Below are positions 40,039 through 47,364 of a DNA stretch of 64,000 nucleotides, piece after piece. The translations under genes and the position numbers were made by a program. How positions within the stretch are numbered: the first letter of the stretch is position 1; every line of letters starts with the position of its first letter. This stretch comes from Streptomyces sp. NRRL S-118 (GTDB taxonomy: Bacteria > Actinomycetota > Actinomycetes > Streptomycetales > Streptomycetaceae). Location of the stretch: the NCBI RefSeq assembly GCF_000716335.1, contig NZ_KL591005.1, forward strand, positions 154,717 to 218,716. Reading direction: 5' to 3'. The notes below the pieces were generated by a model. It was not told the origin of the DNA. It saw nothing but the letters and a program-made list of their open reading frames with translations, and did no database searches.

Positions 40039-40833
40039 ATGATCCAAGAGTACGAGCCTGAGGCAACGCGGCGTGAAGCCGGTGACGCCGAGAGCAGCCG
40101 GGCCAACCGGAGCTGGTGGGACCGGAACGCCGACGAGTACCAGACCGAGCACGGAGCGTTCCTGGGGGACGACCGCTTCGTCTGGGGTCCCGAGGGGCTG
40201 GACGAGGCGGAGGCCGGGCTCCTGGGCGACGTCGCCGGACTGGACGTCCTGGAGATCGGCGCGGGAGCCGCCCAGTGCTCCCGCTGGCTGGCCGCGCGGG
40301 GCGCCCGCCCCGTGGCGCTGGACCTCTCCCACCGCCAGCTCCAGCACGCCCTGCGCATCGGCGGGGGCGTCCCCCTGGTCGAGGCCGACGCCGGCGCCCT
40401 CCCCTTCCGGGACGGCTCCTTCGACGCGGCCTGCTCCGCCTACGGAGCGGTGCCCTTCGTCGCCGACCCCGTACGGGTCTTCCGGGAGGTCCGCAGGGTG
40501 CTGCGCCCCGGGGGCAGGTGGGTGTTCTCAGTGACGCACCCGCTCCGGTGGGCCTTCCCGGACGAGCCCGGGCCGGAGGGCCTGTCCGTGGCCTCCTCGT
40601 ACTTCGACCGGACGCCGTACGTCGAGCAGGACGAGGAGGGCCGGGCCGTCTACGTGGAGCACCACCGGACCCTGGGCGACCGGGTGCGGGACGTGGTCGC
40701 GGGCGGGTTCCGGCTCCTGGACCTGGTCGAGCCGGAGTGGCCCTCCTGGAACACCCAGGAGTGGGGCGGCTGGTCGCCCCTGCGCGGGAACCTGATCCCC
40801 GGAACGGCGATCTTCGTCTGCGAGCGGGCGTGA
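40039..40833 (+). CDS. Class I SAM-dependent methyltransferase
   Basis: A 264 aa Rossmann-fold methyltransferase (Methyltransf_11 type). Motif I is VLEIGAGAAQCSRWLAARGA around residue 70, followed by an acidic motif II (ALDLSHRQLQHA), then DGSFDAACSAYGAVPFV (motif IV) and LRPGGRWVFSVTHPLRW (post-motif). The N-terminal SSRANRSWWDRNADEYQTEHG is typical of a family encoded widely next to hrpB-like helicases in actinobacteria. Its substrate is unknown. Its TGA overlaps the GTG of hrpB (GTGA). Confidence 0.9.
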   Translation: MIQEYEPEATRREAGDAESSRANRSWWDRNADEYQTEHGAFLGDDRFVWGPEGLDEAEAGLLGDVAGLDVLEIGAGAAQCSRWLAARGARPVALDLSHRQLQHALRIGGGVPLVEADAGALPFRDGSFDAACSAYGAVPFVADPVRVFREVRRVLRPGGRWVFSVTHPLRWAFPDEPGPEGLSVASSYFDRTPYVEQDEEGRAVYVEHHRTLGDRVRDVVAGGFRLLDLVEPEWPSWNTQEWGGWSPLRGNLIPGTAIFVCERA

Positions 40834-43316
40834 GGCTGCGCGCGGAGGCCCTGGAGCTTCCCGTACGCAGCGCCCTGCCCGCCCTGGAGCGGGCGCTCGA
40901 GGGCCACGGCACGGCGGTGCTGTGCGCTCCGCCCGGCACCGGCAAGACCACCCTGGTGCCGCTGGCACTCGCCGAGCGCGGTGCCAGGGTGCTGGTCGCC
41001 GAGCCGCGGAGGATCGCGGCACGGGCGGCGGCCCGGCGGATGGCGTGGCTGCTCGGCGAGGAGACGGGCGGCAGCGTCGGGTACACGGTGCGCGGGGAGC
41101 GGGTGGTGTCCCGCGCGACGGCCGTCGAGGTGGTGACGACGGGTGTCCTGCTCCAGCGGCTCCAGCGGGACCAGGAGCTCACCGGCGTCGACGTGGTGGT
41201 GCTCGACGAGTGCCACGAGCGCCACCTGGACGCGGACACGGCCGCGGCGTTCCTCCTCGACGTACGGGACGCCCTGCGGCCGGAACTGCGGCTGGTGGCG
41301 GCCTCCGCGACGACCGACGCCGAGGGCTGGGCGCGGCTGCTGGGCGGTGCGCCGGTGGTGGAGGCGACGGGCACGGCGCATCCGGTGCAGGTGGTGTGGG
41401 CTCCTCCGGCCGCGGCGGTGCGGCCGCCGCACGGGATGCGGGTGGATCCGGCGCAGCTCGCGCACGTCGCGTCGGTGGTGCGGCGGGCGCTGGCCGAGCG
41501 GGAGGGCGACGTGCTCTGCTTCCTGCCGGGGGCCGGGGAGATCGCGCGGGTGGCGGGGCTGCTGTCCTCGGTGGACGCGGAGGTCCTCCCGGTGCACGGG
41601 AGGGCTCCCGCGGCGGTCCAGGACGCGGTGCTCTCGCCCGGCCGCGGGCGCCGGGTCGTGCTGGCCACGTCGGTGGCGGAGTCGTCGCTGACGGTTCCCG
41701 GCGTGCGGGTGGTGGTCGACTCGGGTCTGGCGCGGGAGCCGCGGGTGGACCATGCGCGGGGCCTGGGGTCGCTGACCACGGTGCGTGCGTCCCGGGCGGC
41801 GGCGCGGCAGCGGGCCGGACGGGCCGGCCGTGAGGCGCCGGGCGTGGTCTACCGGTGCTGGGCGGAGGCGGAGGACGTTCTGCGGCCGCGGTTCCCGGCG
41901 CCCGAGATCCAGGTGGCGGACCTGAGCGCGTTCGCCCTGCAGGCCGCCTCCTGGGGCGACCCGGACGCGACGGGCCTGGCGCTGCTGGACCCGCCGCCCG
42001 CGGGTGCGATGGGTGCGGCGCGGGAGGTGCTCACGGCGGTCGGGGCGGTGGACGCGGCGGGCCGGGTGACGGCGCGGGGGGCCCGCATGTCGCGGCTGGG
42101 CGTGCATCCCCGGCTCGCCCGTGCGCTGCTGGACGCGGCGCCGCGGGTGGGTGCCCGGCGGGCCGCGGAGGTGGTGGCGCTGCTGAGCGAGGAACCGCCG
42201 CGCGAGTACGGCGACGACCTCGCCGCCGCATGGCGTGCGGCGCGGCGCGGCGGCGACGCGTACGGGGCTCGGTGGCGGCAGGAGGCGCGGCGGCTCGCGG
42301 GCCGGCTCGGCGACGTCGGCGCGCCGGAGAGCGCCGGGACGCTGCCCGAGGACGCCGCCGCCGGGCTGGTCGCCGCGCTGGCCTTCCCGGAGCGGGTGGC
42401 GCGGGCGCGCGGCGAGGGGTCGTTCCTCATGGCGTCCGGGACCCGGGCCGAGCTCGGGGACGGGTCCCGTCTGCGGGGCTCCGGGTGGCTGGCGGTCGCG
42501 GTGGCGGACCGGCCGGCGCACGCCGCGTCCGCGCGGGTGCGGCTGGCGGCCGTGATCGACGAGGGGACCGCGCGGGCGGCCGCCGGGGGGCTGCTGTCGG
42601 CGGGCGAGGAGGTGCGGTGGGAAGACGGCGACGTGGTCGCCCGGTCCGTGGAGCGGCTCGGCGCCGTCGAGCTGTCCGTACGGCCGCTGGCGGATCCCGA
42701 CCCCGTTCTCGTACGGGAGGCCCTGGTGGAGGGGCTGCGGCGGGAGGGGCTGGGGCTGCTGCGCTGGTCGCGGGAGGCGGAGGGGCTGCGCCGGCGGCTG
42801 GCGTTCCTGCACCGGGTGCTGGGCGCGCCGTGGCCCGACGTGTCGGACGCCTCGCTGCTGGAGCGGTCCGGGGAGTGGCTGGAGCCGGAGCTGTCGCGGG
42901 CCGGGCGGCGGGCGGACCTGGGGCGCCTGGACGCCGGTCAGGCGCTGCAGCGGCTGCTGCCGTGGGCCACGGGCGACGCGGCGCGGCTGGACGAGCTGGC
43001 GCCCGAGCGCATCGAGGTGCCGAGCGGATCGCGGATCCGGGTCGAGTACGGCGAGGGGGAGCAGCCCGTCCTGGCCGTGAAGCTCCAGGAGATGTTCGGC
43101 CTGGCGGAGACCCCGTCCGTGGCGGGGGTTCCGGTGCTGGTGCACCTGTTGTCCCCGGCGGGCCGGCCCGCGGCCGTCACGGCGGACCTGGCGTCCTTCT
43201 GGCGCGACGGATACCGCTCCGTACGGGCCGAGCTGCGGGGCCGGTACCCGAAGCACCCGTGGCCGGAGGATCCGGTGGCGGCGGAGCCGACCCGGCGGAC
43301 GAACGCGCACCGCTGA
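40830..43316 (+). CDS. hrpB: ATP-dependent helicase HrpB
   Basis: An 828 aa DEAH-box RNA-helicase-like protein. Walker A APPGTGKTTLVPLAL is near residue 34 and the DEAH-type box VVLDECHERHLDAD (DECH) is near 125. SASATTDAEGW is motif III, and in lobe 2 LATSVAESSLTVPGVRVVVDSG and QRAGRAGREAPGVVYR form motifs V-VI. The HrpB C-terminal domain follows (LGDVGAPES through GSRIRVEYGEGEQPVLAVKLQEMFG). Its function in bacteria is poorly known; E. coli HrpB is dispensable. It starts at GTG 40830, overlapping the methyltransferase stop. The last 140 bp overlap the 3' end of the DUF3068 gene on the other strand. Confidence 0.94.
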   Translation: MRLRAEALELPVRSALPALERALEGHGTAVLCAPPGTGKTTLVPLALAERGARVLVAEPRRIAARAAARRMAWLLGEETGGSVGYTVRGERVVSRATAVEVVTTGVLLQRLQRDQELTGVDVVVLDECHERHLDADTAAAFLLDVRDALRPELRLVAASATTDAEGWARLLGGAPVVEATGTAHPVQVVWAPPAAAVRPPHGMRVDPAQLAHVASVVRRALAEREGDVLCFLPGAGEIARVAGLLSSVDAEVLPVHGRAPAAVQDAVLSPGRGRRVVLATSVAESSLTVPGVRVVVDSGLAREPRVDHARGLGSLTTVRASRAAARQRAGRAGREAPGVVYRCWAEAEDVLRPRFPAPEIQVADLSAFALQAASWGDPDATGLALLDPPPAGAMGAAREVLTAVGAVDAAGRVTARGARMSRLGVHPRLARALLDAAPRVGARRAAEVVALLSEEPPREYGDDLAAAWRAARRGGDAYGARWRQEARRLAGRLGDVGAPESAGTLPEDAAAGLVAALAFPERVARARGEGSFLMASGTRAELGDGSRLRGSGWLAVAVADRPAHAASARVRLAAVIDEGTARAAAGGLLSAGEEVRWEDGDVVARSVERLGAVELSVRPLADPDPVLVREALVEGLRREGLGLLRWSREAEGLRRRLAFLHRVLGAPWPDVSDASLLERSGEWLEPELSRAGRRADLGRLDAGQALQRLLPWATGDAARLDELAPERIEVPSGSRIRVEYGEGEQPVLAVKLQEMFGLAETPSVAGVPVLVHLLSPAGRPAAVTADLASFWRDGYRSVRAELRGRYPKHPWPEDPVAAEPTRRTNAHR

Positions 43317-44265
43317 GGACCGGGCGCCGGGACCGCGCCTCCAGGTACAGGGAGAGGGCGAGCAGCCCTGTGCCGAGGAGCAGGGAGGTCCGGGGGAGGT
43401 ACGAGGTCATCAGCAGCACCAGCCGCCGCTGGGAGGAGACCAGGGCGACGGTGTGGTCGACGTAGTCCCCGCGCATCCTGACGTGCCCGGCGAAGGCGGT
43501 GACCTTGTCTCGGCCGCCGAGCAGGGTGCCGCCGCGCAGCTCCTCCCGGTGGATCTCCTCGCCGTTGACGGGGGCCCCGGTGACCGGCTCCACCCAGAAC
43601 ATCCGCTTGGTGGTGTACCAGCGGGTGGTGCCGGTCCGCTGCTCCAGCCGGGTGGCGTCGATGCCGGGCAGGGGCATCTTCTTCGGGTACGGGACCTTCG
43701 TCCACGGGACGGTCTGCTCGAAGTAGTACACCTCGAGGCCGCGGAAGGAGCGGGTCCCCCTGTAGTGGATGGGGGCGGAGGTGCGGGTCTGGGCGTCGAA
43801 GTACCGGTAGTCGCGCTTCCCGGTGAGGAACGGCCACTTGAACTGGATGCCCTCGCGCCGCACCGGGTCGCCGTCGACCGACTCGCCGGTGGCGTGGACG
43901 GGCGCCTGGGTGTGGGCGTCGAAGATGTACCGCTCGGGGATCGCGGAGACCGTCTCGCCGCCGGGGCCGACGACGTGGGAGAGCGAGTCCCAGACGACGA
44001 CGTCACGGCCGGCGTCGCGTTCGATCCGCCGGGACTCCTCCACGTTGCCCTTGAGGGTCTGGACGATGGTGACCTTGTCGACCTGGGCCGCCCGCATCGT
44101 GTCGTAGCGCAGGAGGGTGGCCGGCTTCGCCTCCAGGACCATGTCCTGGTACTGGCCCGCCGGGACCTTGGCGAGCCGCGGGAAGGCGTACCAGCGCAGT
44201 ACGGGCGCCAGGGCGGCGCAGAACACGGCGAGGGAGAGGAGGACGAGACCGGTCCGGTGCCGCAT
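43177..44265 (-). CDS. DUF3068 (PorA-like) membrane-associated protein
   Basis: A 362 aa protein with an N-terminal signal-anchor (LVLLSLAVFCAALAPVLRWY), a long extracytoplasmic domain and a membrane segment near residue 290 (TSLLLGTGLLALSLYLEARS). The DUF3068 blocks are APVLRWYAFPRLAKVP, ERYIFDAHTQAPVHATGE and FWVEPVTGAPVNGEE. Beyond it is a disordered Pro/Ala/Arg tail, coded in DNA shared antisense with hrpB. Related corynebacterial and mycobacterial proteins are annotated as porin PorA family, but a pore function is unproven. ATG 44265 is 9 nt after the stop of a small membrane gene, suggesting an operon. Confidence 0.86.
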   Translation of the reverse strand: MRHRTGLVLLSLAVFCAALAPVLRWYAFPRLAKVPAGQYQDMVLEAKPATLLRYDTMRAAQVDKVTIVQTLKGNVEESRRIERDAGRDVVVWDSLSHVVGPGGETVSAIPERYIFDAHTQAPVHATGESVDGDPVRREGIQFKWPFLTGKRDYRYFDAQTRTSAPIHYRGTRSFRGLEVYYFEQTVPWTKVPYPKKMPLPGIDATRLEQRTGTTRWYTTKRMFWVEPVTGAPVNGEEIHREELRGGTLLGGRDKVTAFAGHVRMRGDYVDHTVALVSSQRRLVLLMTSYLPRTSLLLGTGLLALSLYLEARSRRPVLSGARSSAGSAPPPPDPPATGASGTGPAARPVRSGIRRARRTPGPP

Positions 44266-44274
44266 GCCGGCCGC

Positions 44275-44415
44275 CTACCGCTTCGGTCCGGGCACGGTGG
44301 TCAGAAGGGGCCGGGGGGAGGTCTCGCCCTCCGGGGCGAGGTCCGCCACGGCGAGCAGCAGGACCAGGAGCAGGACGGGGACCAGTCCGATGGCGGCGGC
44401 TACGAGGGCGCGCAT
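44275..44415 (-). CDS. 46-residue single-helix membrane protein
   Basis: A short gene easily missed: 46 codons, MRALVAAAIGLVPVLLLVLL with one strong membrane helix, then ADLAPEGETSP and a Pro-rich end PGPKR. It has an excellent Shine-Dalgarno, GGGAGG (44422-44427) 6 nt before the ATG, and ends 9 nt upstream of the DUF3068 gene. Coupling to that gene suggests a membrane partner or assembly factor of the DUF3068 protein. No family identified. Confidence 0.7.
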   Translation of the reverse strand: MRALVAAAIGLVPVLLLVLLLAVADLAPEGETSPRPLLTTVPGPKR

Positions 44416-44574
44416 GGGCGGCCTCCCATCTGATGAACCGTCAGTTCGCGTCCGGCCCGCACCGTAGCAACGGCGCCGCGAGATGGGAACACGTCGTACC
44501 GCCCGCCTCCCCCGGGGGAGACGGGCGGTACGGAGACGGCCGGTGCGGCGACGGGCGGTGTGCGCGAAGCCGGG

Positions 44575-46263
44575 TCAGGCGACCTGGAGCTCGACGGTCA
44601 GGGTCGCACCGCCGGGGGCGGTCAGCCGGAGCAGGAACGTGCCGGTCTGGCCGTCCGCGTACATCTTCGGGAGCCGCAGGACGCCGTCGGCGTCGGTCTT
44701 CAGCCCCACGAGGGTGCGGACCGGCTTGCCTTCCTCGTCCTTGAAGAAGGGGCCCTTGTCGTTGACAGCCGGGGCGTCCGCGGACGTGATCATGGTGGCG
44801 GTCAGCGCGACACCGGCCGCGACGGCGCCCTTGTGGGTGGCCTTCACCTCGACCTGGTCGGCGAACTCCGCGTCGGGGGCCGCCGTCAGCGCCTTGTCGT
44901 CCGTGCGGGTCAGCGCGTCGGCCTGGCGCTCGGTGACGGTCGCGGTGAAGTCGAGGCCGGGCAGGGCGCGGCGTACGACGGTGGCGCGCACGGTGAACTC
45001 GCCCGTCCGCTCGCCCGCCTGGAGCGGGGGCGCGGTGGCGGTTCCGTCGGCGGAGGTGGTGACGACCGCGCTGGTGGCCGGGCCGGTGGCGGTCGCCAGG
45101 CGGGCGTCCGTCGCGCCGATGATCTCGAACTTGACCGCGACCTTGGCGACCGGCCGGCCGGCCCGGTCGAGCGCCACGACCGCGGGGCGCTCGATGAAGC
45201 GGCCGCCCGCCGTCGCGCTGAGCGCGCCCGTACCGGCGTCCTTGATGCGCGCCACCGTGTCGGAGGGCGACGGGGACGGCACGGGGGTGGGCGTCGGCGT
45301 CGGCTTGGCCGGCGGGACCGGCTTGGACGGGCCGGACGTGGGGGGCGGGGTCGGCTTCGGGCTCGGCGACGGCGAGGTGGTGGGCGGCGTGACGGACGGC
45401 GACGGGACCGGCGTCGGGCGGGTGACCGGCTTGTTGTCGCTGCGGTCGACCGGCAGGACGCCCGTGCCGTCGGGGACCTGGTGCGTACCGCGCTTGTAGT
45501 ACTCGAACCAGGACAGGACCGTACGGAGGTACTCCGTCGAGCGGTTGTAGCTGAGGATCGCCCTGTCGAGGTCGGCCTTGACGGCGAGGTTGCGGTCGTT
45601 GGCGCACAGGTACATGCCGGCCGCCCGCGCGGCGTCGTAGATGTTGTTGGGGTCCTTCAGGCCGTCGCCGTTGGCGTCCTGTCCCCAGGTGGCCCAGGTG
45701 GACGGGATGAACTGCATCGGACCGACCGCGCGGTCGTGCGTCTTGTCGCCGTCGTACGCGCCGTCGTCGGTGTCGGAGATGTTGGCGAAGCCCACACCGT
45801 TGAGGACCGGGCCGAGGATGGGCGAGGTGGTGGTGCCGTTGGCGTCGACACGGCCGCCGCGGGCCTGCCCGGACTCCACCTTGCCGATGCCCGCGAGGAG
45901 CTGCCACGGGAGGTTGCAGCCGGGGTCGGCGGTCTTGAGGTGCGTCTCGGCCTGCTTGTAGGCGGCGAGGACGGTGGCCGGTATGCCCGCTTCCGACGGC
46001 CCCACGGCCGGGAGGTTCACGGAAGTGCCGGATTTGTCCGGCGTGTTGAGCGGGGGCAGGTCCGTGTAATACGGGGAGTCGCCCGTGGCGGAGCCGCCGG
46101 GGGACGACGAGGTCGCGTCGGCGGCCTGCGGGTCGCCGTTGCCGGCGTCGGCGGGAGGGGTCGCACCGGGGGCCTGCGAGGCGGACAGGGCGGCCACCGC
46201 GGCCGCGGCGACGGCGGTGCTGGTCGCTCCCTTGCGCAGCCGGCGGCCGATGTGCGCTGCCAT
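44575..46263 (-). CDS. Secreted lytic transglycosylase with C-terminal Ig-like region
   Basis: A 562 aa cell-wall enzyme. It has a signal peptide (MAAHIGRRLRKG, then a TAVAAAAVAALSASQAPGA stretch) and an SLT-like transglycosylase domain around residues 80-270. The catalytic Glu sits in LLAGIGKVESGQARGG, and the family segment is AVGPMQFIPSTWATWGQDANGDG. Next comes a Pro/Thr/Ser linker (about 290-350), then two Ig/Big-like beta domains (ALDRAGRPVAKVAVKFEI and VAAGVALTATMIT regions) likely to bind the wall or a partner. Transglycosylases cut peptidoglycan to 1,6-anhydro ends for remodelling. ATG 46263 follows GGGGGAGGA. Confidence 0.9.
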   Translation of the reverse strand: MAAHIGRRLRKGATSTAVAAAAVAALSASQAPGATPPADAGNGDPQAADATSSSPGGSATGDSPYYTDLPPLNTPDKSGTSVNLPAVGPSEAGIPATVLAAYKQAETHLKTADPGCNLPWQLLAGIGKVESGQARGGRVDANGTTTSPILGPVLNGVGFANISDTDDGAYDGDKTHDRAVGPMQFIPSTWATWGQDANGDGLKDPNNIYDAARAAGMYLCANDRNLAVKADLDRAILSYNRSTEYLRTVLSWFEYYKRGTHQVPDGTGVLPVDRSDNKPVTRPTPVPSPSVTPPTTSPSPSPKPTPPPTSGPSKPVPPAKPTPTPTPVPSPSPSDTVARIKDAGTGALSATAGGRFIERPAVVALDRAGRPVAKVAVKFEIIGATDARLATATGPATSAVVTTSADGTATAPPLQAGERTGEFTVRATVVRRALPGLDFTATVTERQADALTRTDDKALTAAPDAEFADQVEVKATHKGAVAAGVALTATMITSADAPAVNDKGPFFKDEEGKPVRTLVGLKTDADGVLRLPKMYADGQTGTFLLRLTAPGGATLTVELQVA

Positions 46264-46471
46264 AGGTGCGGTCCTCCCCCTGGTGACGGCTGTGGTCCGT
46301 ACTCCCCTGCACGGATGCTCAGCAGACCCTACGTCAATCGAGGGCACCGGCACACTGCCCTCTGACCGCTTTTCACGCTTTCGTCACCACTTGACGTACC
46401 GGAATCCGGAGGGCGAACGTCGCGCATACTGACCGTCATTGACCGACCGGATCCAGGGGGACGCACCCGTC

Positions 46472-47284
46472 ATGCCGTTCACGCTCAGCCATGCGGCTGC
46501 CGTACTGCCGGGGATACGCAGGTCCGGGGCCGGGCGCGGGCCGCTCGTCGCCTCGGCGCTCGTCGCCGGGTCGTTCGCGCCCGACATGACGTACTTCGCG
46601 GACACCGCGCTTCCGGGCGCGATGCGCTTCGGCGACGTCACGCACGCGCCGGTGGGCGTGGTGACCGTCGACGTGGCCGTCACGGCGCTGCTGGTCGCGG
46701 TGTGGCTGATGGTGCGTGAGCCGTTGGTGGCGCTGGTACCGCGGCGGTGGCAGGGGCCGGTGCACGCGCTCGTACGGGGGCGGGCGTGGCACGGGCGGCC
46801 GCGGGCGGCGCTGGCGGCGTGGTTCTACGTCTCGGCGGTCATCGGGGCGGCGACGCACGTGGTGTGGGACTCGTTCACGCACCTGGACCGGTGGGGCACG
46901 CAGGCGGTGCCGGTGCTGAGCGAGGTGGTGGCCGGGTTCCCGGTGTATCTGTACGCGCAGTACGGCGGGTCGGCGGTGGCGCTGGTGGTGCTGGCGTGGT
47001 TCACCGGCAGTGCGCTGCGGCGGCAGCGGGCGGCGGCGCCTGCCGCTCTGCCGGTGCCGGTGCCGGTGCTCGGGCGGCGGGGGCGGTGGCTGGCGGCGGG
47101 CCTGCTCGGCGGGTGTGTGGCGGCCGGGGCCGTGCACCGGTGCCTGCGGTGGTACGCGTACTGGGGGCGGGCTCCCGAGACACCGCTGGACATCATCCCG
47201 ACGATCTGCTTCGGCGCGGGCGCGGGGCTGGCGGCGGGGCTGCTGCTGTACGGCGCGGCGATGCGTCTGCGGCGGGCGGCTTGA
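46472..47284 (+). CDS. DUF4184 family integral membrane protein
   Basis: A 270 aa membrane protein beginning MPFTLSHAAAVLPGIR, the characteristic DUF4184 opening, with SFAPDMTYFADT near residue 40 and HVVWDSFTHLDRWG (around 130). These His/Asp residues resemble the metal-binding pattern of the YdjM/LexA-regulated membrane hydrolase fold. About six helices are predicted. ATG 46472 is preferred to the upstream frame start because AGGGGGACG lies in front and homology begins there. Function unknown. Convergent with polA. Confidence 0.84.
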   Translation: MPFTLSHAAAVLPGIRRSGAGRGPLVASALVAGSFAPDMTYFADTALPGAMRFGDVTHAPVGVVTVDVAVTALLVAVWLMVREPLVALVPRRWQGPVHALVRGRAWHGRPRAALAAWFYVSAVIGAATHVVWDSFTHLDRWGTQAVPVLSEVVAGFPVYLYAQYGGSAVALVVLAWFTGSALRRQRAAAPAALPVPVPVLGRRGRWLAAGLLGGCVAAGAVHRCLRWYAYWGRAPETPLDIIPTICFGAGAGLAAGLLLYGAAMRLRRAA

Positions 47285-47302
47285 GGGGACTTCCCCGGGC
47301 GC

Positions 47303-47340
47303 CCTCCGCCCGCGGCACCGTCGGGTGCCGCGGGCGGAGG
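47303..47340. terminator. Bidirectional terminator between DUF4184 gene and polA
   Basis: A perfect 17-bp stem (47303-47319 with 47324-47340) and a 4-nt loop, between two convergent stop codons. Confidence 0.88.
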
Positions 47341-47364
47341 GGTGGCAGGGTGGCGGGCTGGGCG

